Positions 5,913 to 6,240 of a stretch of 6,240 bases of DNA are shown piece by piece. Position numbers and translations under genes: made by a program. Source of the stretch: Nostocaceae cyanobacterium CSSed10_463m (GTDB lineage: Bacteria > Cyanobacteriota > Cyanobacteriia > Cyanobacteriales > Nostocaceae); NCBI GenBank assembly GCA_003556955.1, contig PWQB01000680.1, forward strand, positions 1 to 6,240, in the 5' to 3' direction. The notes beneath the pieces were generated by a model, which ran no database searches, was not told where the DNA came from, and saw only the letters and a list, made by a program, of their open reading frames with translations. Each line of letters begins with the position of its first letter. Position 1 is the stretch's first letter.

Positions 5913-5924
5913 TAGTTTCTATTA
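5910..5924. repeat. Small perfect hairpin beside the inverted-repeat element
   Basis: TAATAG-TTT-CTATTA gives six base pairs around a three-base loop. It directly adjoins the right arm of the MITE-like element. AT-only apart from one G-C pair, so it is weak and may be chance. Confidence 0.3.
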
Positions 5925-5950
5925 GTGAATCAAAAGATACCATACCAGTT

Positions 5951-6052
5951 ATGACACCTCAAAATATTGAACTCAAGGTAGAACATAAATATTTGTTTAG
6001 TTTCGCCCTTGAACAGTCAGGAGTACCTCTAGTTAGTTTGCTAAAGTGTTAG
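5951..6052 (+). pseudogene. Possible N-terminal remnant of a larger gene
   Basis: A 33-codon plus-strand frame, ATG to TAG, starting MTPQNIELKVEHKYLF and ending ALEQSGVPLVSLLKC. It reads like the start of a real protein and stops abruptly; the next bases in the other frames do not continue it. From memory, the VEH...FALEQSGVPLV pattern resembles the N-terminus of large DUF4011-type superfamily 1 helicase proteins, which begin with a similar FALxQxxVPVxRS segment; this is a tentative link. No ribosome binding site precedes the ATG, and a MITE-like element lies about 40 bases upstream, so a broken gene start is likelier than a functional small protein. It runs opposite to every other gene here. 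Confidence 0.3.
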
Positions 6053-6077
6053 CTGAGGGTATTTTTGAATAATTTAG

Positions 6078-6240
6078 TTATTGACTGCTGATTTCACCTA
6101 GATTGAAGTATTCTACTCCATGAGAATCTTTAACTGTATGGATTTCTTTCCACTTATATCCTTTGGCTTCTAGTGTTGATATCTCTTCTGGACGAATAAT
6201 ATATAAATATTCCTCATTCAAATCATTTTGTTTTGATATT
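6078..6240 (-). CDS. Unrecognised protein, C-terminal part only
   Basis: The frame is open from the right edge of the window to a TAA at 6078-6080, giving the last 53 residues. They include EEYLYIIRPEEISTLEAKGY, KWKEIHTVKDSHGVEYFNLG and end EISSQ. The composition (charged, with aromatic residues and a predicted strand-helix-strand feel) is that of a soluble coding sequence rather than a chance frame. No start, domain or family can be given, since the 5' part is outside the window. No terminator is evident downstream; GCTAA-AGTG-TTAGC (6040-6053) is a weak stem without a T-run on this strand. Confidence 0.6.
   Translation of the reverse strand, partial: ISKQNDLNEEYLYIIRPEEISTLEAKGYKWKEIHTVKDSHGVEYFNLGEISSQ

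Overview
The window looks like chromosomal DNA from a filamentous, Nostocales-type cyanobacterium (Nostoc/Anabaena relatives). This rests on seven copies of the HIP1 octamer GCGATCGC in 6.2 kb, intergenic gaps filled with small dispersed palindromic repeats of the Nostoc kind, a cyanobacterial-type SSB, and moderately AT-rich DNA. No rRNA, tRNA, CRISPR array, transposase gene or phage gene is visible.

All four complete genes lie on the minus strand, so they are read from high to low coordinates. Starting from the right they are: the 3' end of an unrecognised gene (6078-6240, cut by the window edge); a roughly 550-base gene-poor gap (5523-6077) holding a hairpin-forming, MITE-like element and a short plus-strand ORF that looks like a broken gene start; a PHBH/UbiH-type FAD monooxygenase (4290-5522); a 244-base gap with a possible decayed small gene and a LexA-box-like repeat pair; ssb (3506-4045); a 290-base gap packed with four kinds of small repeat; a fused PabA-PabB aminodeoxychorismate synthase (1143-3215); a 218-base gap with two repeat families, one interrupted by another; and a membrane-anchored alpha/beta hydrolase (67-924). 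Bases 1-66 hold no gene that can be supported.

The genes do not form an obvious pathway. PabAB makes the folate precursor 4-amino-4-deoxychorismate, SSB serves replication, repair and recombination, and the FAD enzyme and the hydrolase have unknown substrates. Each is separated from the next by about 200 bases or more, so they are probably separate transcription units.

I do not see a convincing new biological system. The more unusual material is between the genes: an inverted-repeat element carrying an A/G-rich repeat (5795-5909), a second copy of that A/G-rich repeat split by a 29-base SDR-like insert (965-993), two related direct repeats resembling the cyanobacterial LexA operator upstream of ssb, and two short remnants with protein-like reading frames (4097-4263 and 5951-6052).
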